From positions 1 through 57,251 of the IMG/VR virus record IMGVR_UViG_3300046468_000977: a stretch of DNA of 57,251 nucleotides; one strand, given 5' to 3'. Positions within the stretch are counted from its first letter, which is position 1; each line of letters begins with the position of its first letter. The notes under the pieces were generated by a model. That model worked only from the letters and a program-made list of their open reading frames with translations. It was not told the DNA's origin and did no database searches. This DNA is from a virus. The position numbers and the translations under genes are program-made. This document shows, piece after piece, positions 22,300 through 33,500 of this stretch.

Positions 22300-23656
22300 A
22301 CCCCAGCGAAAAGCCGCTGACTTCTTCTTGTCTGTTATTAAAGACGGTAGGAACACGCTTGATTCATCGCAGATGGGAACTGGTAAGACTGTGGTCGGCT
22401 CTCAAGTCGCTCTATCTCTACTTGAGCAGGGCGAGATTGATCACGTTGCAGTGCTATGCCCCAAGGCAGTATTCCCAACATGGAAGTCAGAGCTTGAGGA
22501 AGTGGGTATTGATCCACTGTTCATCCTCAATGTCGAGAAGTTGAGGACGGGTAAGAGTGAATGGGTTAGTAAGATAGGGAAGAAGACATACAACTGGAAG
22601 CTCCCACCCAAGACACTCATGCTTGTCGATGAGATTCATAAACTCAAAGGACCGTGGACTATGAACGCCAACCTCCTGATTGCTTTGGTGAAACAGGGAG
22701 TCCGAGTGCATGGTATGAGTGGAACCCCGTGTGATTCTCCATTGGAGATGAGACCCTTGGGTTATATGTTGAAGCTCCACTCGAACGATGTTTCGAGGGG
22801 GAACCTGCCCAGCTATTTCAAATGGATGACAATGCTGAAGTGTGGTAAGGGGCATTGGGGTGGGTATGAAATGAGAGACCCGAGGTTCGCACTGAACTGG
22901 TTGAGGAATGCAATGTATGGGACATCGACCCACGGTCTGACCGTCGATGATTTCCCTGACTCCTTTAAAGACAACCGAGTCCTCGTAGACCCCATCGAAT
23001 TCACGGCGAACAACAAGATCAACAAGGCATACAAGGAGTTGAATATGTCTGCCGAGGATGTGAAGTCTTACATTGAAGACGGGAAGATCTCCGAACGATT
23101 GATGAATGCCCAAGAAGAAGATGACGATCCGATGATCGTGAAGATCCTTCGAGCTAGGCAGGAGTGTGAGTTGCTCAAGATCAAAGACATATCGACGATG
23201 GCAATGGATGCCGTCGAGGAAGGACATAACGTGGTGGTCTTTCTGAATTTCAGTGAGTCGCTTAGGGATCTATCTGCCCTGATTGGGTGTGATTATATTG
23301 ACGGCTCGACCCCACCAACTAAGCGTAATGAATTGATCGATGCATTCCAACGCGATGAGATAAACATCCTAGTAATTAACGCTGCCACTGGGGGGACAGG
23401 AATCTCTCTCCACGACACTCACGGCAATCGACCCCGCCTCTCCTTGATCTCTCCCAGTTTTAACGCCAAAGAATTCGCTCAAGTAATCGGGCGCATTCAC
23501 AGGAACGGGGCGAAGAGCGATGCTCTTCAACGTGTCCTGTTATCCCACGGTTCCATTGAGGAATACGTAATGAAAGCTATTGATCGAAAGCTTGCCAACA
23601 TGAAAACGATCCACCAATCTGAACCCTGTATCCTGAACACTACTCATTATGAATGA
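22283..23656 (+). CDS. SF2 (SNF2-like) DNA helicase/translocase
   Basis: 457 residues. Motif I GTGKT (32-36), motif II DEIH (116-119), motif III SGTP, and motif VI near 400-410 (QVIGRIHRNG) define a superfamily 2 enzyme closest to SNF2/DEAD-like phage helicases. The motif order and length are complete. It is an ATP-driven DNA translocase, probably for replication, recombination or branch migration. It sits at the end of the early block, not with the replication genes at 40-46 kb. Confidence 0.85.
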   Translation: MKTLFEPQRKAADFFLSVIKDGRNTLDSSQMGTGKTVVGSQVALSLLEQGEIDHVAVLCPKAVFPTWKSELEEVGIDPLFILNVEKLRTGKSEWVSKIGKKTYNWKLPPKTLMLVDEIHKLKGPWTMNANLLIALVKQGVRVHGMSGTPCDSPLEMRPLGYMLKLHSNDVSRGNLPSYFKWMTMLKCGKGHWGGYEMRDPRFALNWLRNAMYGTSTHGLTVDDFPDSFKDNRVLVDPIEFTANNKINKAYKELNMSAEDVKSYIEDGKISERLMNAQEEDDDPMIVKILRARQECELLKIKDISTMAMDAVEEGHNVVVFLNFSESLRDLSALIGCDYIDGSTPPTKRNELIDAFQRDEINILVINAATGGTGISLHDTHGNRPRLSLISPSFNAKEFAQVIGRIHRNGAKSDALQRVLLSHGSIEEYVMKAIDRKLANMKTIHQSEPCILNTTHYE

Positions 23657-23951
23657 ACCCACGAACACATTCACCGCAGATCTGATGCTCGAATCAGATT
23701 ACTTCGACGGTGAGAAAATAAAACTGTCACTCAAATCAAAGAGAGACAACCACATAAACAACCCATCGGGGTGGTCTATCATTGCATTCTCCCCATCGGC
23801 AAGCATACGATGTGTCCGAGGGCATCAAGCGAAGCACGTTGATATCTTTATAAGGACACTCCAAACTCTGATAGGTAACCATGACGAGTTGGTCTTCTTT
23901 GAAATCAGAGATGCCATAGCAAGAATAACCCAAGCCGAACTAGCAGCATGA
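23649..23951 (+). CDS. Small early protein, unrecognised
   Basis: 100 residues, mixed alpha/beta by composition, no known motif. It overlaps the helicase by 8 bases and the next gene by 4, so translation is probably coupled. Confidence 0.55.
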   Translation: MNEPTNTFTADLMLESDYFDGEKIKLSLKSKRDNHINNPSGWSIIAFSPSASIRCVRGHQAKHVDIFIRTLQTLIGNHDELVFFEIRDAIARITQAELAA

Positions 23952-24340
23952 CTCAGGAAGAACTACTCAAGATGCATGAGAATACATGCAACAAATGCCG
24001 CCGCATAATGGAGCGTAAGAACTCTGATTATACAGGGGGGAAAGAAGCGGAGGATGTCTTTGCTAATTTCCGATCTGCTACTTACCTTGGTGTGCATCCT
24101 GTAACTGGAATCCTGATGCGTGTAATGGATAAGATCCAAAGGATTCGGACGTTTACGAACGATGGTGCATTGAGCGTGAGCGATGAGTCAGTTGACGATG
24201 CCTTCGAAGACATCATTAACTACGCCATCTTAGGTAAGGCAATGTTGAAACAAGAAAAAAGGGAGCAGCCAGATCCACTGACTGATCCCTTGGATGAGAT
24301 TGAAACTTATTACAGGTTATCTACTGATCACAAAGACTAG
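23948..24340 (+). CDS. Nmad1-like protein (nucleotide modification associated)
   Basis: 130 residues. RKNSDYTGG, DVFANFR, GILMRVMDKIQRIRTF and VDDAFEDIINYAIL match the Nmad1 (DUF1599) pattern, in which KNxDY, F.NF, a basic DK helix and a D..DL.NYA helix recur. The family is linked to modified nucleotide metabolism, based on known gene context. It could help make, remove or tolerate a modified base. The stop overlaps the convergent minus gene by 4 bases. Confidence 0.65.
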   Translation: MTQEELLKMHENTCNKCRRIMERKNSDYTGGKEAEDVFANFRSATYLGVHPVTGILMRVMDKIQRIRTFTNDGALSVSDESVDDAFEDIINYAILGKAMLKQEKREQPDPLTDPLDEIETYYRLSTDHKD

Positions 24341-24561
24341 TAGCCCATACGCTTCTCAACATTATCAGCAAAGGAAGTGCGGCTAGGTTTGGCCGCTTTC
24401 TTTTTTGCTGCTTTCTTCTTAGCCGTTTTCTTCTTGGCTGGTTTGCTGTGTCCGTATTTCATTTTCTTTAGTTTGAGATGTTGCTCGTATGTCTTAGCTA
24501 ATACTGCCTCCCCCGTTTTGGGGTTATACATATTATGTGGTTTGAATTCTTCTTTCTTCAT
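24337..24561 (-). CDS. Small protein with histone H1-like KKAAKKK tail
   Basis: 74 residues. A tail of AKKKTAKKKAAKKKAAK repeats, like bacterial histone-like or HU tails, follows an N-terminal part with HNMYNPKTGE. DNA binding or DNA compaction in the head is plausible. It starts inside the stop codon of the giant gene (TAATG), so it is probably co-translated with it. Confidence 0.6.
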   Translation of the reverse strand: MKKEEFKPHNMYNPKTGEAVLAKTYEQHLKLKKMKYGHSKPAKKKTAKKKAAKKKAAKPSRTSFADNVEKRMGY

Positions 24562-27500
24562 TAGTTTATCCTGATTCGTTTGTTTGTGTAGTTTTCCCGT
24601 ATGTGCTGCTTTAAGTATTTAACTCTGGCTTTGCCTATGTCAGATTGATTGGCTCTATCAATAGCCCCCTTGTTGATGGAAGGCCGCATCATGTATCCCG
24701 CCTTATTCATCTTGAGTTGTAGTGAACCAAATCCTTTTGCCTTGGCTTGCCTCTCGATGTCTTTCTTTGGGATGCCCAATCCTATGAAGCCGTTAACTAC
24801 TTTGTAGTAGTCTGAGTTTTGCTTCTTGCCAAGGTTGACCATATCGTCATAAGCATCTGCTAGTTTCTCAAGAGGAACACTACCCTCGTCAGTAAGAAGG
24901 TTATCAATCCTCCGTTTGTTAGCAGTGTATTGGGATTTATGTTTAGACATAAACCGTTTCATCCCCTTGTCTAGGTCAAGCTGATATGGTTTGATGGGTA
25001 GAATTTCTTTAAGGAGTGGACCCCAAGCAGATCCTTCGAACATCTTATCAACTTTATCGCCGTTCATAATTCGATAAGAATCGGCAACAGCTCCGGCAGT
25101 TCTTGGCAGGAATGCATCCGAGAGGAGCGTCCCAGTTTTCTTGAACTCTCCCCATAGTCCTTCACCATCGAGGACTTGATCATTACCATACTCATCTTCA
25201 TTGACGATATATCTGTATACTGCCCCAGCAAGTATCTGGCTTTTCATGTAAGGCTTAATGAGACCTTCTTCTGGTCCGAGAAGGGAACTCATTGTCTCGT
25301 AAACCCCCTTACCTCCTATTAGATTTTCCATCGACCTAAGTATGGGGTCTTGAATAATCGCAAATGGGTTGAGGTAAGTTAAGTCCACCGTGTAAAATAT
25401 ACCATCGCTATCCTTGAATACGGAAAGGCTATTTCCTGCGGCCCAGTCTGGGAGCATCGCCCTCAAAGCAGACTCCTCATCTTCGCTATCGAACAACCCG
25501 AAGAGGAGGGAAGCAGTTCCTTTAGTTGTAGCAAGTGTTCCAGCCGTGGTTACCATCAACCCCCTTGCTCGCTTCCAACCCCGCTTTTTAATCTCTGGGT
25601 TATCGTCGTTAATCTCTTTAAAGATTCTTGCTACTCCGTTAGCGTAAACCCTTGGGACATCCGCTGCGAAACGAACATATGGTGCAGCAACTAAAGCAAG
25701 TGTAGACTTGTTGAAGTCTTTAACTAGAGGAACCGCCCTGCTGTATGACTGTGCTGTATCCTTAACTATTGCTGCCGCTTTAGATTTCATAGCGGAGGTA
25801 GGGTTACCATCAGAATCCAAGAGTTTAGCGTATTCCCCAGTGGGGTTGTTGTTATCTATCTCCGCTTGCGCTGCCCTTTTTAAGTAACCTAATTCAAACT
25901 CATACAAACCTATTTTAAAGAATCCATCAGCGGCAGATGCTAACCTACCACCTAAAGCTAGTAGTTTATCATTAACATCTTTAACGCTCTTATATGATTT
26001 AACTCCAAGAGAAGCTAACTTTAATTTGTCCTCCTCAGTTAGTTTAGATCCAACAGCTTTGAGTTTATTCAAAAGCTTAGATACTTTTTCTGAATCACGT
26101 TTAAGATCTTCAAACTTTTTAGAACCATCTAGTAACTCTTGAATTGCAGATACTTCGAGTTCGTCTCCAAAAACGTCCATGCTTTTTAACTCAAGCAGTT
26201 CGAAGTTGAACTCAGCTCGTGAACCTTTTGCTGCACGAACCATCAAGGATTCTTCAGCAAGCTTTCCACTATCCATCAGCCCTACTTTTTGTAGCACTGA
26301 TGATCCCATACCCGCAAATTCTTTAGCGAGTAAAACATTGCCACCATAATAACCTTGCATGGGTCCGAAGTAGAGAGCGTTACCAATCATGTTTCTGAAG
26401 TAGAAACCAACGGAACCTAGAGTTTTCATAGCCAAAGAATAGCCTGTTGCTTTCTTAGCAAAATTCTCTGCTGCACTTCGCACCACTGCGTGTTGATCCT
26501 TCTCATCAATGATGTCCTTTTCATCGGCGAACATTGATCTTAGGTTGCTATGAACTTCGGCAGGAACATACATCCCTTTGATTGGTGTGAGGTCTGAATC
26601 ACCTGTGTCTGCTTTTATCTCAACCCAATCAGAATACTTTTGTTGTTCAACAGGCATCTTCTGGTCAGCTTCATACTGTTGTTGAGTAACCAACCAAGGA
26701 GTATTACTCGTGGTTCCAAGCTCTTTAATTTTGTTGAAGAAAGATTGGTTAGACAATGCAGTCGCAGTGTGAATCATAGACGCACCCAAGTTAGTTATGC
26801 CTTGTTCTTCTTTATACTCACCCAACAGTTCTCTTATAGGCTCAGGTATATTCTGTTTCTCTTTTATATCTCCAATTATATTACTGAGAACCCCGCTATC
26901 AAAACCACCATCAGGCATCTCAATCTGTGGACCGGATGCTCCGTTCTTAATCTGAAGTTTTCTTCGGGTTTCTGATTTGGAGTAGCTCTTAATAAAATCC
27001 TGAACGAGTTGTCTACCCACACTCATCATCTTAGGATCTTTGTTTACAATATCATCTTCGATTTTCTGTCTAGCGTCTTGGCGATTCAAACCAGTCTTCG
27101 CCATAATCTCATCTAACCTACTGAGAGCTTCTTGTCTGGCAAAGTAAACAGCACCCTTCTCCCGCTGTTCGTGGTAAGTGTCATCTTTTAAATCAGATAT
27201 TCTACTGCTGAAGTTGTTGTCCTCAAACATACGATATCTCCTTGTGAAGTAGATACCTTTATTAAAGTGGAAAGACATTTTCAAATCATCAGGGTCCATC
27301 GTCCCTTTGAAAACATCCATTGCTTTCTTTGACAGTTGGTCTTGAATCTTCCGCATGTCTGTTACGATTGCGAATAGGTCTGGTGATTGTCTAAGTAACG
27401 CTTCGAGGGCATTGTCGCGACGAGCTATCTGCTGCTTGCGATTGTCTTCTCTCATTGCGAGTATGCTATTGCTCTTCGACTTCTCGGCGGCAGCTAAAGC

Positions 27501-30500
27501 GGCGGTCTTTTCACTTCCAGTTAAGGTCTCCGCTTTTTTAACAGCGTTTAAAAATTCTCCTTGGACTATATTTGATTGATCGTCTGTGAGTTGAGTTCCC
27601 ATATTAGAACCAGATGCGATAGCAAATAGTTTTGGGGGAAATTTGAACTCTCTCCCTAGTGCTTCAGATATTCTAGCTTCCTCTCGTTTGAGAGTATCAT
27701 CAAATTTACTTTGGAAATCTTCGACGAGTCCTTTGGTCTCTCTAATGAAAGCTTTGTTCTGGTTGAAAAACTCCACCACCCTACGGTCACCCCTACGTTT
27801 AAACAATTTGATCATTGCTTTTTTGAAACCGCCACCTTCACCAGTTGATATGTCGTAGTCATGAAGCTCCATCAGCGGAACATCAAGAAGGTCTAACCAG
27901 TTTCCAATATCTCCTTCTGGCATTTTGCCTGTTGTTCTCAGATGATCAGGTATCAAAGAATCGTCAGCGAATGTATCGTCGGGATCACCAGAAGATACTT
28001 GTTCACTAATTACAGGAACTTCTGGTAACTTATTTATATCCCCTTCTGGAACCAGTGTGTTTGAACTAATCGCTTGTGATAGTAGGATGTTAACTACTTC
28101 GTCAGGGTTGCGTGGGTTGTGCGTTATTGAACTCGGTGCTGGGGCGTAACCCATTTCCATCGCCCTGATCTCACGGATAATATTATTAACTCCGTTCTTC
28201 ATCTCAGGTGAGATGTCTTTAATTGTCTTGTGGTAAGTAAGCTTTGTTACAAGGACTTTAAAGAATTTGATGAAGGTGGGAATAAGTGTCGGGTTAGTCG
28301 ATAGAAAAGCAACTTGCTCATTAGTAGTCTCTCCTTTAAGAGCTTTACTAGCGTGACTCACCATAGATTTAGTAGCGAGTCGTGCTTTCTCGGCAGCTTG
28401 AACCGCTGGGTCAGGACTGTTCAACCTATCAAATGATTGTTCCTGTTGGTCTAGTGGTATGGTATCTTCAATGACTGCTTCGAGGTCAGCCCTAGACATA
28501 GCTCCAGCTATATCCGCTAACTGCTTATCAGTAATCATTTGGATAGCTGCCGACTGTCCAATCTGCTCGTTGAGCATACTGGCTAGGATGTGTGTTCTCC
28601 TGTTAGGGTCTATGTTTTGATCTGATACTAACTGGGAAAGTTTAATCGCCGCTAGTCTTGGGTTCAGTATAATAGAACCTGTTCGTTCATCTACCTTCGC
28701 GACTTCATCACTCAACGTATCAACAACTAGATTAAGTTCGTCGGGGACATACCCCCTAGCCCAAGAAGTGTAATCATCTGCGGCTTTCTCAAGTCTAGCT
28801 TGATCAACATTAGCACCACCACCATCTTCGACCATAGCACTAAGCTCGCTATTAGTTTGAGATACAGTATTTGTAACTTGATTCCTGAATCCTGATTCTG
28901 TTTCAGGTTCCCTTAGTCCTCGACCAGTGAGGTCTAGTGCAAGTTCCATTGCATCTTGGACATGAGTCTCGACAGCTTTGTAGTTAGCTAGTCCTGCCTT
29001 ACCTGTTAATCTACCGAAGAGTCTTACTATGGAATTAACAAATTCAGATAGTCCACCTTTGTATTCTCCTTTGGGTGGTATGTAACCGAGTAGCTTTTGT
29101 TGGAAGTCACTTGATGTGAGGATGTATGCGACGAACTCTTGAAGGTTCGATGTCGCATGCTTCATGTGCTTATCGTATTCGTTCCTAGCCTTAGCCTTGT
29201 TAATTACTAACTTGTTAAGTCTACGTAGTTTAGAGATCGCCTCATTCTGTCCTTTAGTTCTGGCTGCGGCTGGTCTCTTAATGATAGCAATAGTGAATGC
29301 GTGGACATATTCATGGACCAAGGTTTCACCAATGCCCCTACCACCCTTGCGGCTTGGGTTAATGGTTACGTTATCTCGGCCATCAATCCCGACAAAATGC
29401 CCACCTGCATATTTCTTAACACTCGAAATAATAGAGAAGTCTACTTCATTAAGGATGAAATCTTTGTCTAAGAGTAGTAGCTTCGCCACTTCTTTTAAGG
29501 GCGCATACTTCTTAGGTGACCCAGAAGCAATCTTCTCAAGAACAGCAACCACTGATTCAGGACTGTTGCCCACAAGCCCCAGTGATTCTAATTCTTTTTT
29601 ATTATCCTTTAGGTTCTTTAGTCTACTCTTGGCGTCTACAATCTCATCAGCCATGTGGAAAGACATGCTCTCAGAAAGGTTGTCAAAGAAACCTATGGCT
29701 TGATCATCGGTAAGCTCGACCCCACCAAGTAGTGATTGTATTTCTTCTTTAACTGAGGCAGCGAATTCAGGGTCTCTACGAATCCCTTTATGAATCGTGC
29801 CAAATGATAGTCCCAGCATCCTGATCGACTTACTTAAATCAGGACCAAAGTCATAATCGTTTGAGTTCTCTAAGCTATAGATAAAGAAGGCAGATTCCTG
29901 ATCAGTGTAGACTGTGCCATCAGCTAACAGTTTAGCGAAGTCTCTGAACAATTGGTCTGTGTTGTAGTTGCTGGCGATGCCATCCCCATCGGGGAAGTTA
30001 TGCTTATTAACAATCTCTACAACTTTTTCCCTTAGTTTTACATCCGTATCCAATGACGCCTTAGCATTAGCACTATGCTTAGAAATGAAATCATAGGTGT
30101 GATACTTACGGAGTTCAGGTATCGCTTGTTTAGTATTGGGATATTTCTCTGCTTTGTTATCAATCTCCGCTTCAATAGAAGCTTTGACATCCTCAGACAA
30201 ATTAGCAGATGTCCCAACGATGGATGCCATCGCCTTACGCGCGTTGTCTCTGCGAATTTTGTATCGAGATAGGAAAGAGTTCCTAGTCTCCGCTACTATC
30301 TCAGCGAGGTTGAAGGGTGTGTTGCCAACAGATTCGCCAGCTTCAATCTTCTGAGAATACTCATAGATCTTTAGTTTAAGCTTTGCCCTCAACACAACTT
30401 CGGCTGAAGAAACAAAGTCCTCAGTCATTTCGTTTTCACCTAGCTTCCTTCTATTCTGGCCCTCTATTTTTGGAATAGGCTGCTGAATCAGATTTGCTAA

Positions 30501-33500
30501 TGGCCCATCCAACTCTTGGAGTAGGGCGGGGAGTGTGACCTTGCGGAAGTTATTACCCTCTATCTTGCTTAGTGGGGCGTTAACTAAAACATCAGAGTTT
30601 AGTGTGTGGGTGGTGGTGGCAGCATCGAGTTCCGTAATTAATTTTTTAAGCGGACCCCAATCAGGCAGAAGACTTCTCACTTCATTGAACCTAACCAAGC
30701 CTGAGTAAGTTCCCCCAGCGTGGGGTATTCTTATGTCGCTTAGGAAATATTCACCACTCCCTTCCGAAGTCTCTGTAATCCTGAAAGATGGGTTAAGACC
30801 ACTGTCTTCCATCGCGTAGGCAGCATCAACAGGCACATAAAAACCATTGTGTAAAAGCGTCAGCATACTTTCGGGATCGTTATTAAATATCCCTTGCTGT
30901 TTATCATTGATGAAAACCTTTCTACCTTTGTTCTTCTCAGCGAAAGTATTGGGTAATTCAAAGTTACCTTTGCGCTCTACCCTCTTCACTGGGTATTTCT
31001 TTTTGATTTCCGTCCTTAAATTATCGGCTGCTTCTTTTAGATATGTAGCATCTGTTTTTTCTAATCGCAATCCTAGCTCTTCAAAATGCTCTTCAATAAA
31101 ACTAACAGGATATCCCTTATCGATTAGCTTACTCACAGCGAGCTTATCGCCCTCTGATAAAGTTACTCTCTTCTTGGATGGGTTTACTTCTTCGATGTAG
31201 TCTTTTTTAGCAAGTTCTCTGCGCTTGTTCGCCTCTTCAGGCTCCAACATTCTTTTACTAGCCAACCCATTCTTCAGTTCCCTTTCAAGAATCCTATACC
31301 TATCAGTATTACTATCGATGGCACGAAGATCATCAGTAGCCTTTTTAAATCTCTCTTCCATTTTGTTAATGGCGAGGAGTCTTTTCCTATACGTTTGTTC
31401 AGGGCTATTGTTCTTCTGTTCGTGCGGGTGACCTGATCCGAGGCTGGATTTGTCACGTAACTTTGCACTTACTGGTTTGCCGGACGCATCGAGTATTTCA
31501 TTGATGCTTTTGCTAGATCCAATTTCGGGATTAATTCTCGCCCCGACCACCATATCAGACTCACTTGTGAATCTTTTTTTGTTTTCTGCTTTAGTTTGAG
31601 CTAAGGCTATGCCCAACTCTCGCTCGAACTCCTTGAGTCTTTCTGATTTAAGGTTGCCAAGAGTCTTTGACATCTCCTTGGCTTCTTGATCAGACGCAGC
31701 ATCTTCCGCAGCTTCGGCTTGATCAGAAAATTCCTCTTCAATTCTAGCAGCGTTTTCCGCTTGTGCTTCAGCCGAAAGATTCTCAGGATTTATGTTCGCA
31801 ATAAATTTAGAAGCAGCTTCTTGTTCTGGTGTTACTACTGAATTTTCTTCTGAAGAAGCGGCATCAAAATCTTTAGCAAGTTTTTTAATGTCCTCGAAAC
31901 TTTTGCCAGCTAGTAATCCTTCTGTGGCTGGGGTGAAATTAGATTCACTACCAAAGTCTTTCTCGATTTGAGCGAGAGATTCGGCAGTTTGTGGTGCTAA
32001 TGCTTGGAGTTCTTTCCTCTTCTTAACTAGCTCGGGGTTTGCTGCGACCTTCGCATTGAAGTCAGTTAAAATATCAGACTCTAACTGCTGCATCGCATCC
32101 CTATCGACGGCGGCTCCTCTAGTTAAAGGGTTGTTACGAACAATACCGCCAACGACAGGCGCACCCGCACCCATTGCTGCGCCCATTAAAGCACCCATAA
32201 AGGCACCTTCTATGCGCTCACGGAAAGAAGTGTTCTGATCCGCAAAAGCATCGATGGTTATACTCTGGATAAATTCATCAAGCCCCTCTTCAAATGCTTC
32301 ACCACCTACACTTTGCAGACCCCTACTTAAAGCCCCACCCATTGATTCTCTTATCTTGGTCTTTACTGATCCTTCAATAACTTTTCTGAATGCGGCGTCA
32401 GTAGATTCCCTTCCGATAATTCTATCTGTAGCGATCTTGAGTTGTTTTAAGCTAACTCCTTTCAGGTAAGCGTTCTCAATACCACCAAAATTCAAACCCT
32501 TGTATGTTATAGAACCTAACCCCGCTGTTATTAAACCTGTGGTGGCCCCTTGAACAAGTGCGCCTTTAACAGATTGAGTGTGCGCCTCTGCTCTAACTCT
32601 ATCGGCGTCCCAACCAGAATGCCAATTCCCTTCAGAATCCTTATGCTTGTTGTTAAGGTCATCAGTAATTGTGGTGAATATACTGCTGTATGTTAAAGAC
32701 CCCGACCTCGCTGCGGCTGGTATGAAAGTAGCTGAGAATATATTTAAATTCTTGGCAACAGAACTGTTAAACATATTAACAGCCCCCATAACTTGTTCTG
32801 CTGTAGCGTCAGGACCAAGAGTTCCCGCTTTTAGTATTCTATCTACTACAGTATCACTACTTTCTTTTACTAACTCACCAGAAAGGTTTCTCGTCACTTT
32901 CTGTTTGAGAGCGTTGGTAAATGTAGCATTCAGAAACGTCTTAGCTACAGTAGATTTGGTTATGCCGTTGGTGGTTAACTGTTTAACAGTCCCAGCCGTA
33001 GCCGTTGAACCAACTAAACTTTTGGCAGCTTTCTTCGCAGCGGTCTTAGCAGCAAAGTATGTCCCCGCACCCACTGCCGTTGCACCCCCAGTTGCTGGTG
33101 TGAGTAGGCCAGCGCCTATAGTTATTAATCCATCAACAATCATTGGAGCTGCTTGTTCTCCTAAGTCTTGCATGAATCCCATCTCCACTCCGAAGATTCC
33201 TGCCATAGCCCTGTTATGAGCTATTTCCTTCGCGTTGTTTACGAGTCCATCTTGCCCCCACTCAGCACCGAACATAGCTCCAGCACCATACATAAGTGTA
33301 GTAAAACTATGCTTAACACTAGTAGCTAATCCCTCAGTCCTGAAGTTGGGGTCATAATCTTCTACAAATTTTTCCACTATCTGGTTGTTGGAAAGATTAT
33401 TCCACTTCCCTTCCATCAGTGCTTTCTGCCATTCGTCTTTATATTCATCATCGTTACTAAGAGTATCATCAACACTTAGAAAGTTGGACTCATTCAAGCT

